A stretch of 48,064 nucleotides of DNA from Prevotella sp. (GTDB lineage Bacteria; Bacteroidota; Bacteroidia; Bacteroidales; Bacteroidaceae): the NCBI GenBank assembly GCA_017395215.1, contig JAFPVW010000204.1:1-48064 (forward strand). The letters run 5' to 3'. The translations under genes and the position numbers were made by a program. Below are positions 17,851 through 26,729 of this stretch, in pieces. Below the pieces are notes generated by a model. The model had not been told where the DNA came from. It did not search any database and worked only from the letters and a program-made list of their open reading frames with translations. Positions within the stretch are counted from its first letter, which is position 1; each line of letters opens with the position of its first letter.

Positions 17851-19122
17851 ATGCTATACTATCTGTTCAGATTCTTGGAGCAATACAACATACCGGGCAG
17901 CCACATGTGGTCGTACGTCTCGTTCCGGTCGCTGCTGACGCTCATCCTGGCGCTGCTCATCTCGGCGTGGTTCGGCGAGTACTTCATCAAGTACATGCGG
18001 CGCAAGAAGATCTACGAGACCGAGCGCGACCCAGCCATCGACCCCTTTGGCGTCGAGAAGAAGGGCGTGCCCACCATGGGCGGCATCATCATCATCGTGT
18101 CCATCCTCGTCCCCGTGCTGCTCTTCGCCCGCATCCGCAATATCTACATCATCCTGATGCTGATGACCACTGTCTGGCTCGGCTTCTTAGGCTTTCTCGA
18201 CGACTACATCAAGATCTTCCGCCAGAAGAAGGAGGGTCTGAAGGGCAAGTATAAGATTGTGGGACAAATCAGCATTGGCTTCATCGTAGGCCTGACGCTC
18301 TGGCTCAGTCCCGATGCCGTCGTGCGCGAGAATGTCAGCGTGCAGCAGCAGAACAAGGAGGTCGTGGTGAAGCACAAGACCGAAGCGGTGAAGTCGCTGA
18401 AGACCACCATCCCCTTCGTGAAGAATCACAACCTGAACTACTCCGAGGTGCTGAGCTTCCTTGGCAACCATAAGGTGGCCGCCGGCTGGGTGCTCTTTGT
18501 ACTGATGACCATTCTCGTGGTGACGGCCGTGTCCAACGGTGCCAACCTGAACGACGGCATGGACGGCATGTGTGCGGGCAACTCGGCCGTCATCGGCGTG
18601 GCCCTGCTCATCCTGGCCTACGTGTCGGGCCACATCGTCTACGCCGCCTACTTCGACCTGATGTATATTCCCCACGCTGAGGAGCTGGTGGTGTTCCTCT
18701 GTGCCTTCGTGGGAGCCATGATCGGTTTCCTGTGGTACAATGCCTACCCCGCCCAGGTGTTCATGGGCGACACGGGGTCGCTCACCATCGGCGGCATCAT
18801 CGGCGTCTGTGCCGTCATCATCCACAAGGAGCTGCTGCTGCCCATCCTCTGCGGCATCTTCTTCATCGAGAGTCTGAGCGTCATCATCCAGACGCAGTGG
18901 TTCAAGCTGATGAAGAAGAAGGGCAAGCGCGTCCGCGTGTTCCGGGCCACGCCCATCCACGACAATTTCCGCCGTCTGGACTCGCAGCTCGACCCGACGT
19001 CGCACTACGTCCTGCGCGGCTGGCCGAAGCGCCAGTTCCATGAGTCGAAGATTACGTTCCGCTTCTGGATTATCACTATCATCCTGGCGGCACTGACCAT
19101 TATAACGTTGAAGATAAGATAA
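17851..19122 (+). CDS. mraY: Phospho-N-acetylmuramoyl-pentapeptide transferase
   Basis: A 423-residue polytopic membrane enzyme that makes lipid I from UDP-MurNAc-pentapeptide and undecaprenyl phosphate. Family blocks are GVPTMGGI, LGFLDDYIK (catalytic Asp pair), NGANLNDGMDGM, VFMGDTGSL and TPIHDNF. It is longer than the E. coli enzyme by about 60 residues because of a loop near residues 150-205 (a hydrophilic segment after LWLSPDAVV), common in Bacteroidetes. The 68-base gap to murD holds one arm of a palindromic element. Confidence 0.96.
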   Translation: MLYYLFRFLEQYNIPGSHMWSYVSFRSLLTLILALLISAWFGEYFIKYMRRKKIYETERDPAIDPFGVEKKGVPTMGGIIIIVSILVPVLLFARIRNIYIILMLMTTVWLGFLGFLDDYIKIFRQKKEGLKGKYKIVGQISIGFIVGLTLWLSPDAVVRENVSVQQQNKEVVVKHKTEAVKSLKTTIPFVKNHNLNYSEVLSFLGNHKVAAGWVLFVLMTILVVTAVSNGANLNDGMDGMCAGNSAVIGVALLILAYVSGHIVYAAYFDLMYIPHAEELVVFLCAFVGAMIGFLWYNAYPAQVFMGDTGSLTIGGIIGVCAVIIHKELLLPILCGIFFIESLSVIIQTQWFKLMKKKGKRVRVFRATPIHDNFRRLDSQLDPTSHYVLRGWPKRQFHESKITFRFWIITIILAALTIITLKIR

Positions 19123-19129
19123 AAAAGAG

Positions 19130-19260
19130 GACCCACCCCCCTGCCCCTCCCTGGAGGGAGGGGAGTGGTCAGATAAGAAAGAAAAAGAAAATGGAAGAAA
19201 CAAGAACCGATAGCCGAGTAGCCACTCCCCTCCCCCAAAGGGAGGGGCCGGGGGTGGGTC
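19130..19260. repeat. REP-like palindrome pair overlapping the murD start
   Basis: Arms of 40 bases at 19130-19169 and 19221-19260 are inverted copies of each other with few mismatches. Each arm is itself a hairpin (CCCCTCCC with GGGAGGGG). The outer ends read GACCCAC and GTGGGTC. The 51-base spacer contains the murD ATG. The right arm is translated in frame. The layout matches the elements in parE (32778-32882) and the GH3 gene (45678-45750). Confidence 0.85.
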
Positions 19261-20585
19261 TCATAGTTATATTAGGAGCCGGCGAGAGCGGAGCAGGAGC
19301 TGCCGTGCTGGCCAAGAAGCAAGGCTTCGACGTGTTTGTATCAGACATGTCGAAGATTGCCGACCGTTACAAGAAACTGCTCGACGACCACGGCATTGCG
19401 TGGGAGGAAGGCCAGCACACCGAAGAAAAAATCCTCTCGGCCGACGAGATTATCAAGTCGCCGGGCATCCCCGACACGGCGCCGATGGTCAGCAAGGCCA
19501 TCGAGAAGGGCATCCACATCATCAGCGAGATAGAGTTCGCAGGCCGCTACACCCAGTCGAAGATGATCTGCATCACCGGCTCCAACGGCAAGACTACGAC
19601 CACCTCGCTCATCTACCATATCTTCCGCCAGGCAGGCTACGACGCCGGTCTGGCCGGCAACATCGGCCACTCGCTGGCCCTGCAGGTGGCCGAGGAGCCC
19701 CACGAGTACTACATCATCGAGCTGTCGTCGTTTCAGCTCGACAACATGTACGACTTCCGGGCCAACATCGCCATCCTGCTGAACATCACGCCCGACCATC
19801 TGGACCGCTACGACAACTCCATGCAGAAGTACACCGACGCCAAGATGCGCATCATCCAGAACCAGACGCCGCAGGACGCCTTCATCTACTGGGCCGACGA
19901 CCCTGTCATTGCCAAGGAGCTGAAGAAGTACGACATCAAGGCCGTGCAGTGTCCGTTCTCCGACATCAAGAAGAGCGGCGTCATCGGCTACATCGAGGAG
20001 GGACAGTACAAGCTGGAATACCCGACGCCCTTCAACATGGAGCAGGAGGAGCTGAGCCTCTCTGGGCGCCACAACGTCTACAACTCACTGGCCGCCGGAC
20101 TGGCCGCCAACATCGCCGGCATCAAGAAGGAGTCCATCCGCAAGTCGCTGAGCGACTTCCCCGGTGTGGAGCACCGCTTGGAGAAGGTCTGCGACGTGCG
20201 CGGCGTCCACTACGTCAACGACTCGAAGGCCACCAACGTCGATGCCTGCTGGTACGCGCTGGAGTCGATGAAGACCCGCGTGGTACTCATCATCGGCGGC
20301 AAGGACAAGGGCAACGACTACGAGCCCATCAAGCCACTCATCCGCGAGAAGTGCTCGGCACTGGTCTACCTCGGTGCCGACAATGCCAAGCTCCACCAGA
20401 ACTTCGACGCGCTGGGCATCCCCGTGCGCGACACCCACTCCATGCGCGAGTGCATGGAGGCCTGCTACGAGCTGGCCAAGCCCGGCGAGACGGTGCTCCT
20501 CTCGCCCTGCTGCGCCTCCTTCGACCTGTTCAAGAACATGGAGGACCGCGGCGAGCAGTTCAAGGCCATAGCCCGCTCCCTCTAA
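19191..20585 (+). CDS. murD: UDP-MurNAc-L-alanine:D-glutamate ligase with element-derived N-terminus
   Basis: A 464-residue Mur ligase that adds D-glutamate to UDP-MurNAc-L-Ala in the cytoplasm. The conserved body starts LIVILGAGESGAGAAVLAKK, with ATP loop GSNGKTTTTS (Lys134), LNITPDHLDRY and NDSKATNVDA. The first 23 residues (through TPLPQREGPGVG) come from the right arm of a palindromic element and its spacer and are absent from normal MurD, which begins almost directly with the VILG strand. No ATG lies between the element and the conserved body, so translation must start upstream, at 19191, or at a GTG (19254) inside the arm. Confidence 0.93.
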   Translation: MEETRTDSRVATPLPQREGPGVGLIVILGAGESGAGAAVLAKKQGFDVFVSDMSKIADRYKKLLDDHGIAWEEGQHTEEKILSADEIIKSPGIPDTAPMVSKAIEKGIHIISEIEFAGRYTQSKMICITGSNGKTTTTSLIYHIFRQAGYDAGLAGNIGHSLALQVAEEPHEYYIIELSSFQLDNMYDFRANIAILLNITPDHLDRYDNSMQKYTDAKMRIIQNQTPQDAFIYWADDPVIAKELKKYDIKAVQCPFSDIKKSGVIGYIEEGQYKLEYPTPFNMEQEELSLSGRHNVYNSLAAGLAANIAGIKKESIRKSLSDFPGVEHRLEKVCDVRGVHYVNDSKATNVDACWYALESMKTRVVLIIGGKDKGNDYEPIKPLIREKCSALVYLGADNAKLHQNFDALGIPVRDTHSMRECMEACYELAKPGETVLLSPCCASFDLFKNMEDRGEQFKAIARSL

Positions 20586-20624
20586 CTCGTCAATCGAAAA
20601 TTCTGTAAATCGTAAATACTCAAG

Positions 20625-21890
20625 GTGAACAAGAAAATAGGCAATATCTTCAAAGGCGACAAGGTCATCTGGATGGTGTTCTTCTTCCTCTGCATGATCA
20701 GCATCATCGAAGTCTTCTCGGCTTCGAGCAACCTGACGTACAAGACGCAGAACTACATGGGTCCCATTGTCTACCATGCGGCCATGATAGTCGCCGGCGT
20801 CATCGTGGCCGTGGTGACGCTCAACGTCCCCTGCCGCTACTTCAAGCTGATGACGCCCTTCCTGCTGGTCATCACAACAATCACGCTGCTGTGGGTACTC
20901 ATAGGCGGCGAGAGCATCAACGGTGCCAACCGCGTCATCTCGCTGATGGGCTTCACCTTCCAGCCGTCGGAGATTGCCAAGGGCACGATGGTGCTCGTTA
21001 CGGCCCAGATTCTCAGTGCCATGCAGCGCGAGACGGGTGCCGACCGCAAGGCGTTCAAGTACATCCTGCTCATCCTGTTGCCCACGACGTTCCTGATCGG
21101 TATCGAGAACCTGTCGACGGCGGCCCTGCTCTTTGCCGTCATCTTCCTGATGATGTTCATCGGCCATGTGCCGATGTCGCAGATGGGCAAGCTGGCCGCC
21201 TTCCTTGCCGTGGGTGCAGCCGCCTTCCTGGTGCTGGTCCTGACGCTGGGCAGCATCGAGGAGAAGCGCACCGAGGAGAACCACATGACCGAGGTCGTCA
21301 ACGCCGCTGGCGAGGAGAGCGTCGACAAGGATGCCATCAAGGGCGGCGGCGTGTTCCACCGATTCTACACCTGGCGCAACCGCATCCTGAAGCATTTCAA
21401 CAGCGAGGAGGTGCCTGCCGAGGAGTACAAGATTGACGAGAACTTCCAGGTGGGCCACGCCAACATCGCCATCGCCTCGTCGGGCATCATCGGCAAGGGC
21501 CCGGGCAACTCCACCGAGCGCGACTACCTGCCGCAGGCGTTCTCCGACTTCATCTATGCCATCATCATCGAGGAGATGGGCATCTTCGGCGCCGCCTTCG
21601 TGGTGTTCCTGTATATCGTGCTGCTCTACCGTGCCGCCCGCATCGCCACACGGTGCGAGAACAACTTCCCGGCCTTCCTCATCATGGGTCTGGCTCTGCT
21701 GCTGGTCATCCAGGCCACGTTCAACATGATGGTGGCCGTGGGTCTGGCACCCGTCACGGGACAGCCGCTGCCTCTCATCTCGAAAGGCGGCACGTCGACC
21801 ATCATCAACTGTGCCTACATCGGAGCCATCCTGAGCATCAGCCGGTCGGCAAAGATGCGGACAGAAAAAGTTAGTATTGAAAAGATATGA
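20625..21890 (+). CDS. ftsW: FtsW lipid II polymerase (SEDS family)
   Basis: A 421-residue SEDS-family membrane protein, the septal glycosyltransferase partner of FtsI. Family blocks are FQPSEIAKG, the DYLPQAFSDFIYAIIIEEMGIFG segment and PLPLISKGGTS near the end. A hydrophilic region at about 205-275 separates two membrane halves. It begins with GTG; the first in-frame ATG would remove the start of the first membrane segment. It overlaps murG by 4 bases (ATGA). Confidence 0.94.
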   Translation: MNKKIGNIFKGDKVIWMVFFFLCMISIIEVFSASSNLTYKTQNYMGPIVYHAAMIVAGVIVAVVTLNVPCRYFKLMTPFLLVITTITLLWVLIGGESINGANRVISLMGFTFQPSEIAKGTMVLVTAQILSAMQRETGADRKAFKYILLILLPTTFLIGIENLSTAALLFAVIFLMMFIGHVPMSQMGKLAAFLAVGAAAFLVLVLTLGSIEEKRTEENHMTEVVNAAGEESVDKDAIKGGGVFHRFYTWRNRILKHFNSEEVPAEEYKIDENFQVGHANIAIASSGIIGKGPGNSTERDYLPQAFSDFIYAIIIEEMGIFGAAFVVFLYIVLLYRAARIATRCENNFPAFLIMGLALLLVIQATFNMMVAVGLAPVTGQPLPLISKGGTSTIINCAYIGAILSISRSAKMRTEKVSIEKI

Positions 21891-23008
21891 ATAAAGAGCT
21901 AAGAGTCATTGTCAGCGGTGGCGGCACCGGAGGCCACATCTTCCCCGCCGTCTCGATAGCCAACGCCGTGCGCCGCCTGCGCCCCGACGCCAAGATACTG
22001 TTCATCGGCGCACAGGGCCGCATGGAGATGCAGCGCGTGCCGGCGGCGGGCTACGAAATCAAGGGGCTGCCCATCCGCGGCTTCTACCGCCCGCTGTGGA
22101 AACCCGCCAACATCGGCGTGGCCTTCGACTACCTGCGCAGCAAGTGGCAGGCCAAGAAAATCCTGCGTGAGTTCCGGCCCGACGTGGCCGTCGGCGTGGG
22201 CGGCTATGCCAGCAGTGCCGCTCTCGGCGCTGCCAACAGCATGGGCATCCCGACGCTGATACAGGAGCAGAACAGCTACGCCGGCCTGGCCAACAAGCAG
22301 CTGGCCGCCAAGGCCCGCAAGATATGCGTGGCCTACGAGGGCATGGAGCGCTTCTTCCCCGCCGACAAGATCATGCTGACGGGCAACCCCGTGCGCCAGG
22401 CCCTGCTCGAGACCACCCTCTCGCGCGAGGATGCCGTCCGCAGCTTAGGCTTCGACCCTGAACGCAAGACCATCCTGCTCGTCGGCGGCTCGCTCGGCGC
22501 CCGCACCATCAACGAGAGCGTCATGCAGCACCTCGACCTCGTCGCCGCGAGCGGCGTGCAGTTCCTCTGGCAGACGGGCAAGTACTACTATGCCGACATC
22601 AAGTCGAAGCTCGAGAGCCGCCAGTCGAAAATGCCCAACCTGAAGGTCACCGACTTCATCACCGACATGGGCGCCGCCTACCGTGCCGCCGACCTCGTCA
22701 TCAGCCGTGCCGGCGCCAGCAGCATCAGCGAGTTCTGCCTCATCGGCAAGCCCGTCATCCTCGTGCCCAGTCCCAACGTGGCCGAGGACCACCAGACGAA
22801 GAACGCCCTGGCCCTGGCCAACCGCGACGCCGCCATCTACGTGAAGGATGCCGACGCCCCGGCCACGCTCCTGAAGCTGGCCATCGAGACCGTCAGCGAC
22901 GAGGCGAAGCTCCGCTCACTCAGCGAGAACGTGCTGAAGCTGGCCCTGCCCGACTCCGCCGAAATCATCGCCAAGGAAGTCATCAAACTCGCCCAAAATG
23001 CCCAATAA
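21887..23008 (+). CDS. murG: UDP-GlcNAc:lipid I N-acetylglucosaminyltransferase
   Basis: A 373-residue peripheral membrane glycosyltransferase (GT28) that makes lipid II. It has the N-terminal GGGTGGHIFPAVSIA loop, VGVGGYASSAALGAA, and a C-terminal UDP-GlcNAc site with LVGGSLGARTINE, ISRAGASSISE and PSPNVAEDHQ. It is translationally coupled to ftsW by ATGA. The last codons run into the tandem repeat that forms the murC start. Confidence 0.96.
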   Translation: MNKELRVIVSGGGTGGHIFPAVSIANAVRRLRPDAKILFIGAQGRMEMQRVPAAGYEIKGLPIRGFYRPLWKPANIGVAFDYLRSKWQAKKILREFRPDVAVGVGGYASSAALGAANSMGIPTLIQEQNSYAGLANKQLAAKARKICVAYEGMERFFPADKIMLTGNPVRQALLETTLSREDAVRSLGFDPERKTILLVGGSLGARTINESVMQHLDLVAASGVQFLWQTGKYYYADIKSKLESRQSKMPNLKVTDFITDMGAAYRAADLVISRAGASSISEFCLIGKPVILVPSPNVAEDHQTKNALALANRDAAIYVKDADAPATLLKLAIETVSDEAKLRSLSENVLKLALPDSAEIIAKEVIKLAQNAQ

Positions 23009-24425
23009 CCCCATCATGCCCACTAAGCCCATCATGCCCATCAACCCCATCATGAACACCAAAGATATCAAAGCCGTCTATTTCGTTGGCGCCGGCGGCA
23101 TCGGCATGAGCGCCATCGCCCGATACTTCATCAGGCGTGGCCTCGTCGTGGCCGGCTACGACAAGACGCCCAGCGACCTCACCCGCCGGCTGGAGCGCGA
23201 GGGCATGCTCATACACTACGAGGAGAACACCGACGAGATTCCCCACGCCTGCCGCCAGCCGCAGTCGTGCCTCGTCGTCTACACGCCCGCCATTCCCGCC
23301 GACCACAAGGAGCTGGTGTACTTCCGCGAGCACGGCTTCGACATCCAGAAGCGCGCACAGGTGCTCGGCACCATCACCCGGCAGATGAAGGGTCTCTGCG
23401 TGGCCGGTACGCACGGCAAGACAACCACCTCGACCATGTGCGCCCACATCATGCACCAGGCCTCGATGGACTGTAACGCCTTCCTCGGCGGTATCTCGAA
23501 GAACTACGGCACGAACTACATCCTCAGCGACTCCGACTTTGTCGTCATCGAGGCCGACGAGTTCGACCGCTCCTTCCACTGGCTGAGTCCCTGGATGACG
23601 GTCATCACCTCGACCGACCCCGACCACCTCGACATCTACGGCACGAAGGAGGCCTATCTTGAGAGCTTCCGTCACTACACGACGCTCATACAGCCCGGCG
23701 GCGCTCTCATCATCCATCGCGGACTCGAGATGCAGGAAGCGCTGCAGGAGGGCGTGCGACGCTACGACTACGCCCTCAGCGAGGGCGACTTCCACGCCGA
23801 GAACATCCGCATCGAGAACGGCGGCATCACCTTCGACTTCGTCTCGCCCATAGAACCGGTCAAGGACATCGTGCTCGGACAGCCCATACCTATTAACATA
23901 GAGAACGGCATCGCCGCCATGGCCATGGCCCAGCTGAACGGCTGCACCGCCGAGGAGCTGCGCTACGGCATGCGCACCTACGGGGGCGTGGACCGCCGCT
24001 TCGATTTCAAGATCAAGACCGACCGGCTCGTCTTCCTCAGCGACTACGCCCACCACCCGAAGGAAATCTACCAGAGCGCGCGCAGCATACGCCAGCTCTA
24101 CCACGACCGCCACATCACGGCCATCTTCCAGCCCCACCTCTACACCCGCACCCGCGACTTCTACCGCGAGTTTGCCGAGGCACTGAGCCAGCTCGACGAG
24201 GTGGTGCTGACCGAGATCTACCCCGCCCGCGAAGAGCCCATCGAGGGCGTCACGTCGCAGCTCATCTACGACAACCTCGCCCCCGGCGTCGAGAAGCGGC
24301 TGATACAGAAGGCCGACGTGCTCGACTTCGTCAAGAGCCGCGAGTTCGACGTACTCGTCGTGCTCGGTGCCGGCGACCTCGACAACCAAGTGCCCCAGAT
24401 AACCAAGATATTAGAAAAGAAGTAA
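22998..24425 (+). CDS. murC: UDP-MurNAc:L-alanine ligase with repeated start codons
   Basis: A 475-residue Mur ligase that adds L-alanine to UDP-MurNAc. Blocks include VYFVGAGGIGMSAIA, GTHGKTTTSTM, EADEFDRSF and DYAHHPKE. The family N-terminus corresponds to MNTKDIKAVYF at 23052. Upstream are three 18-base repeats (22998, 23016, 23034), each beginning with ATG and encoding MPxxPI, so four in-frame starts exist. The outermost overlaps murG by 11 bases and is listed here; 23052 is the likely ancestral start. The stop abuts the ftsQ ATG with no gap. Confidence 0.93.
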   Translation: MPNNPIMPTKPIMPINPIMNTKDIKAVYFVGAGGIGMSAIARYFIRRGLVVAGYDKTPSDLTRRLEREGMLIHYEENTDEIPHACRQPQSCLVVYTPAIPADHKELVYFREHGFDIQKRAQVLGTITRQMKGLCVAGTHGKTTTSTMCAHIMHQASMDCNAFLGGISKNYGTNYILSDSDFVVIEADEFDRSFHWLSPWMTVITSTDPDHLDIYGTKEAYLESFRHYTTLIQPGGALIIHRGLEMQEALQEGVRRYDYALSEGDFHAENIRIENGGITFDFVSPIEPVKDIVLGQPIPINIENGIAAMAMAQLNGCTAEELRYGMRTYGGVDRRFDFKIKTDRLVFLSDYAHHPKEIYQSARSIRQLYHDRHITAIFQPHLYTRTRDFYREFAEALSQLDEVVLTEIYPAREEPIEGVTSQLIYDNLAPGVEKRLIQKADVLDFVKSREFDVLVVLGAGDLDNQVPQITKILEKK

Positions 24426-25175
24426 ATGACCGTCAACTGGAAGAAAACCATCGTCATCCTGCTGGACATAGCCATCGCCGTCTACCTGCTGCTGGCCATC
24501 ACCGTGTTCAACCAACCCGAGGACAAGGCCACCGTGTGTACCGAGGTGAACATCCACATTGCCGACGAGCAGACGCGAGGCCTGCTCACGCCGGCCGAGG
24601 TGAAGCGGCTGCTCGAGAAGGAGCGCAAGTACCCCCTGGCTCAGCCCATGCAGTTTGTCAGCACGCGCCAGATGGAGGAGGTGCTGCAGAAGAGTCCCTA
24701 CGTCGACGCCGTGGAGTGCTATAAGACGCAGAACGGCCACGTCAGCATCAACCTGACGCAGCGCCAGCCCGTGCTACACGTCATGACGGCCGGCGGCGAG
24801 CAGTACTACGTCGACGAGCGTGGCGACATCCTGCCCCACAGCCGGCTGGGCGGCAACCTCCTGGTGGCCACCGGCAGCTTCAGCCATAAGTACGCGCAGA
24901 AGCGGCTGGCGCCAGTGGCCATGCAGATTCAGGCCGACAACTTCTGGCAGCACCAGGCCGAACAGCTGAACGTGCTCAGCGACGGCACGCTTGAGCTGGT
25001 GCCGCGCGTCGGCGACCACATCGTCTATCTCGGCGCGCCAAGCGAGGTGCCCAAGAAGCTGGAGCGCCTGCGCAAGTTCTACAAGTACGGGCTCAGCCAC
25101 GCCGGCTGGGACCGCTACGAGCGCATCAGCGTAGAGTTCGACAACCAGATAATATGCAAGAAGCGTAATTCATAA
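24426..25175 (+). CDS. ftsQ: FtsQ-like cell division protein
   Basis: A 249-residue bitopic protein: short cytoplasmic start, one membrane segment (about residues 7-25, IVILLDIAIAVYLLLAITVF), then a periplasmic POTRA-like region (VNIHIADEQTRGLLTPAEVKRLL, then SPYVDAVECYKTQNGHVSINLTQRQP) and a beta domain. It starts on the base after the murC stop. Position between murC and ftsA and the topology support FtsQ, a divisome scaffold that recruits FtsB and FtsL. Confidence 0.88.
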   Translation: MTVNWKKTIVILLDIAIAVYLLLAITVFNQPEDKATVCTEVNIHIADEQTRGLLTPAEVKRLLEKERKYPLAQPMQFVSTRQMEEVLQKSPYVDAVECYKTQNGHVSINLTQRQPVLHVMTAGGEQYYVDERGDILPHSRLGGNLLVATGSFSHKYAQKRLAPVAMQIQADNFWQHQAEQLNVLSDGTLELVPRVGDHIVYLGAPSEVPKKLERLRKFYKYGLSHAGWDRYERISVEFDNQIICKKRNS

Positions 25176-25214
25176 TACCGTAATATCGTTATAACGTTAT
25201 ATCGACAAAGAAGT

Positions 25215-26678
25215 ATGGCAGCAAAGGAATTTATAGTAGCAATCGAAATCGGCTCATCGAAGATGACCGGTATTGCGGGACAGAAGAACCTCGACGGCAG
25301 CATATCGGTGCTGGCCGTTGCCAAGGAAGACTCTTCGGCATTCATCCGCAAGGGAGTGGTTTACAACATCGACAAGACCGCCCAGTGCCTGCAGGGTATC
25401 GTCAAGAAGATGGAAGCCCAGTTGAAGACCCAGATCAAGAAGGTCTATGTAGGCGTGGGAGGACAGTCGATACGCGGAGTACGCAACGTCGTCGCCAAGG
25501 ACCTGCCCGCAGGAACCATCGTCACCGACGCCTTGGTCGACGAGCTCGTCGATGCCAACCGCAACATGAACTACCCTGACCAGGAAATCCTCGACACAGC
25601 CGTCCAGGAATACAAGGTCGACTCACAATACCAGCAGGACCCCGTGGGCATACAGTGTACGCACCTCGAGGGTAACTACCTCAACATCCTGCAGCGCAAG
25701 GCATTCTATAAAAACTTCAATAAGTGCTTCGAAGTGGCCGGCATCGCCATTGCCGAGATGCTTAACGCACCTCTGGCATTGGCAGATGCTGTGCTGACCG
25801 AAGCCGAGCGCCGCTCAGGCTGCGCCCTCATCGACATCGGGGCCGACACGACCACCGTCTCCGTCTACACGAAGAACATCCTGCGCCACCTCGCAGTGAT
25901 TCCGCTTGGCGGTTCGAACATCAGCAAGGACATTGCCACGCTGCAGATGGAGGAGAGCGATGCAGAGAAGATGAAGCTCAAATATGCCTCTGCCTATACT
26001 GACAACAACGAAATCGACAATAACCTGAAGTACTCCATCGACCAGGACCGCCAGGTAGAGAGCCGCCGCTTCATCGAGATCGTGGAAGGACGTCTCGAGG
26101 AAATCGTCGAGAACGCCTGGTACCAGGTGCCCTCGGAGTACTGCGACAAGCTGCTCGGAGGCATCATCCTCACCGGTGGCGGCGCCAACATGAAGAACAT
26201 CGAGCGGGCCTTCCAGAACCACACGCACATCGACAAGATTCGCGTCGCCAAGTTCCCCGTACACACCATCACCGGCGGCACAGACGACATCAAGTCGCGC
26301 AACGGCATGATGAACACCGTGCTCGGACTGCTGGCCAAGGGCGACATCAACTGCGCCGGCGTGCCCATCGACCCCAACGGCGACCTCTTCGGCGGGCAGG
26401 TAACGGCAGCCGCTTCAGCCACCGGCACCGACGACCAGCGCCCCGCCCGCAAGCCCGGCGAGGTGCCTGCCGGCGTCGTGCGCACAGAGGCCGAGAAGCA
26501 GAAGGCTGAGGAGGAGGCCCGCATCCAGCGCGAGAAGGAAGAGCGCGAGGCCCGCGAGAAGGCGGAAGCCGAGGCTGCCGAGGCCGCCCGCATCAAGCGC
26601 GAGAACTCCAAGTGGAACAAATTCAAGAAGGGCATCGTCAACTTCGGCCGCACCATCATCGGCCCCGAGGACGAGTAA
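25215..26678 (+). CDS. ftsA: FtsA, actin-like FtsZ membrane anchor
   Basis: A 487-residue actin-family ATPase that tethers FtsZ to the membrane. N-terminal FIVAIEIGSSKMTGIAG is phosphate loop 1, ALIDIGADTTTVSVY is loop 2, and GGIILTGGGANMKNIE is the adenosine motif. The tail is unusual in detail: residues about 395-465 are a Pro/Ala linker followed by a highly charged run of EKQKAEEEARIQREKEE type that should be a single helix. It ends with KKGIVNFGRTIIG, an amphipathic membrane-binding helix. ftsZ starts 51 bases downstream. Confidence 0.95.
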   Translation: MAAKEFIVAIEIGSSKMTGIAGQKNLDGSISVLAVAKEDSSAFIRKGVVYNIDKTAQCLQGIVKKMEAQLKTQIKKVYVGVGGQSIRGVRNVVAKDLPAGTIVTDALVDELVDANRNMNYPDQEILDTAVQEYKVDSQYQQDPVGIQCTHLEGNYLNILQRKAFYKNFNKCFEVAGIAIAEMLNAPLALADAVLTEAERRSGCALIDIGADTTTVSVYTKNILRHLAVIPLGGSNISKDIATLQMEESDAEKMKLKYASAYTDNNEIDNNLKYSIDQDRQVESRRFIEIVEGRLEEIVENAWYQVPSEYCDKLLGGIILTGGGANMKNIERAFQNHTHIDKIRVAKFPVHTITGGTDDIKSRNGMMNTVLGLLAKGDINCAGVPIDPNGDLFGGQVTAAASATGTDDQRPARKPGEVPAGVVRTEAEKQKAEEEARIQREKEEREAREKAEAEAAEAARIKRENSKWNKFKKGIVNFGRTIIGPEDE

Positions 26679-26729
26679 GAACGAGATAACGAGAAGAAGT
26701 AATAACGAAAAAGAAAGGAACAAACAACT

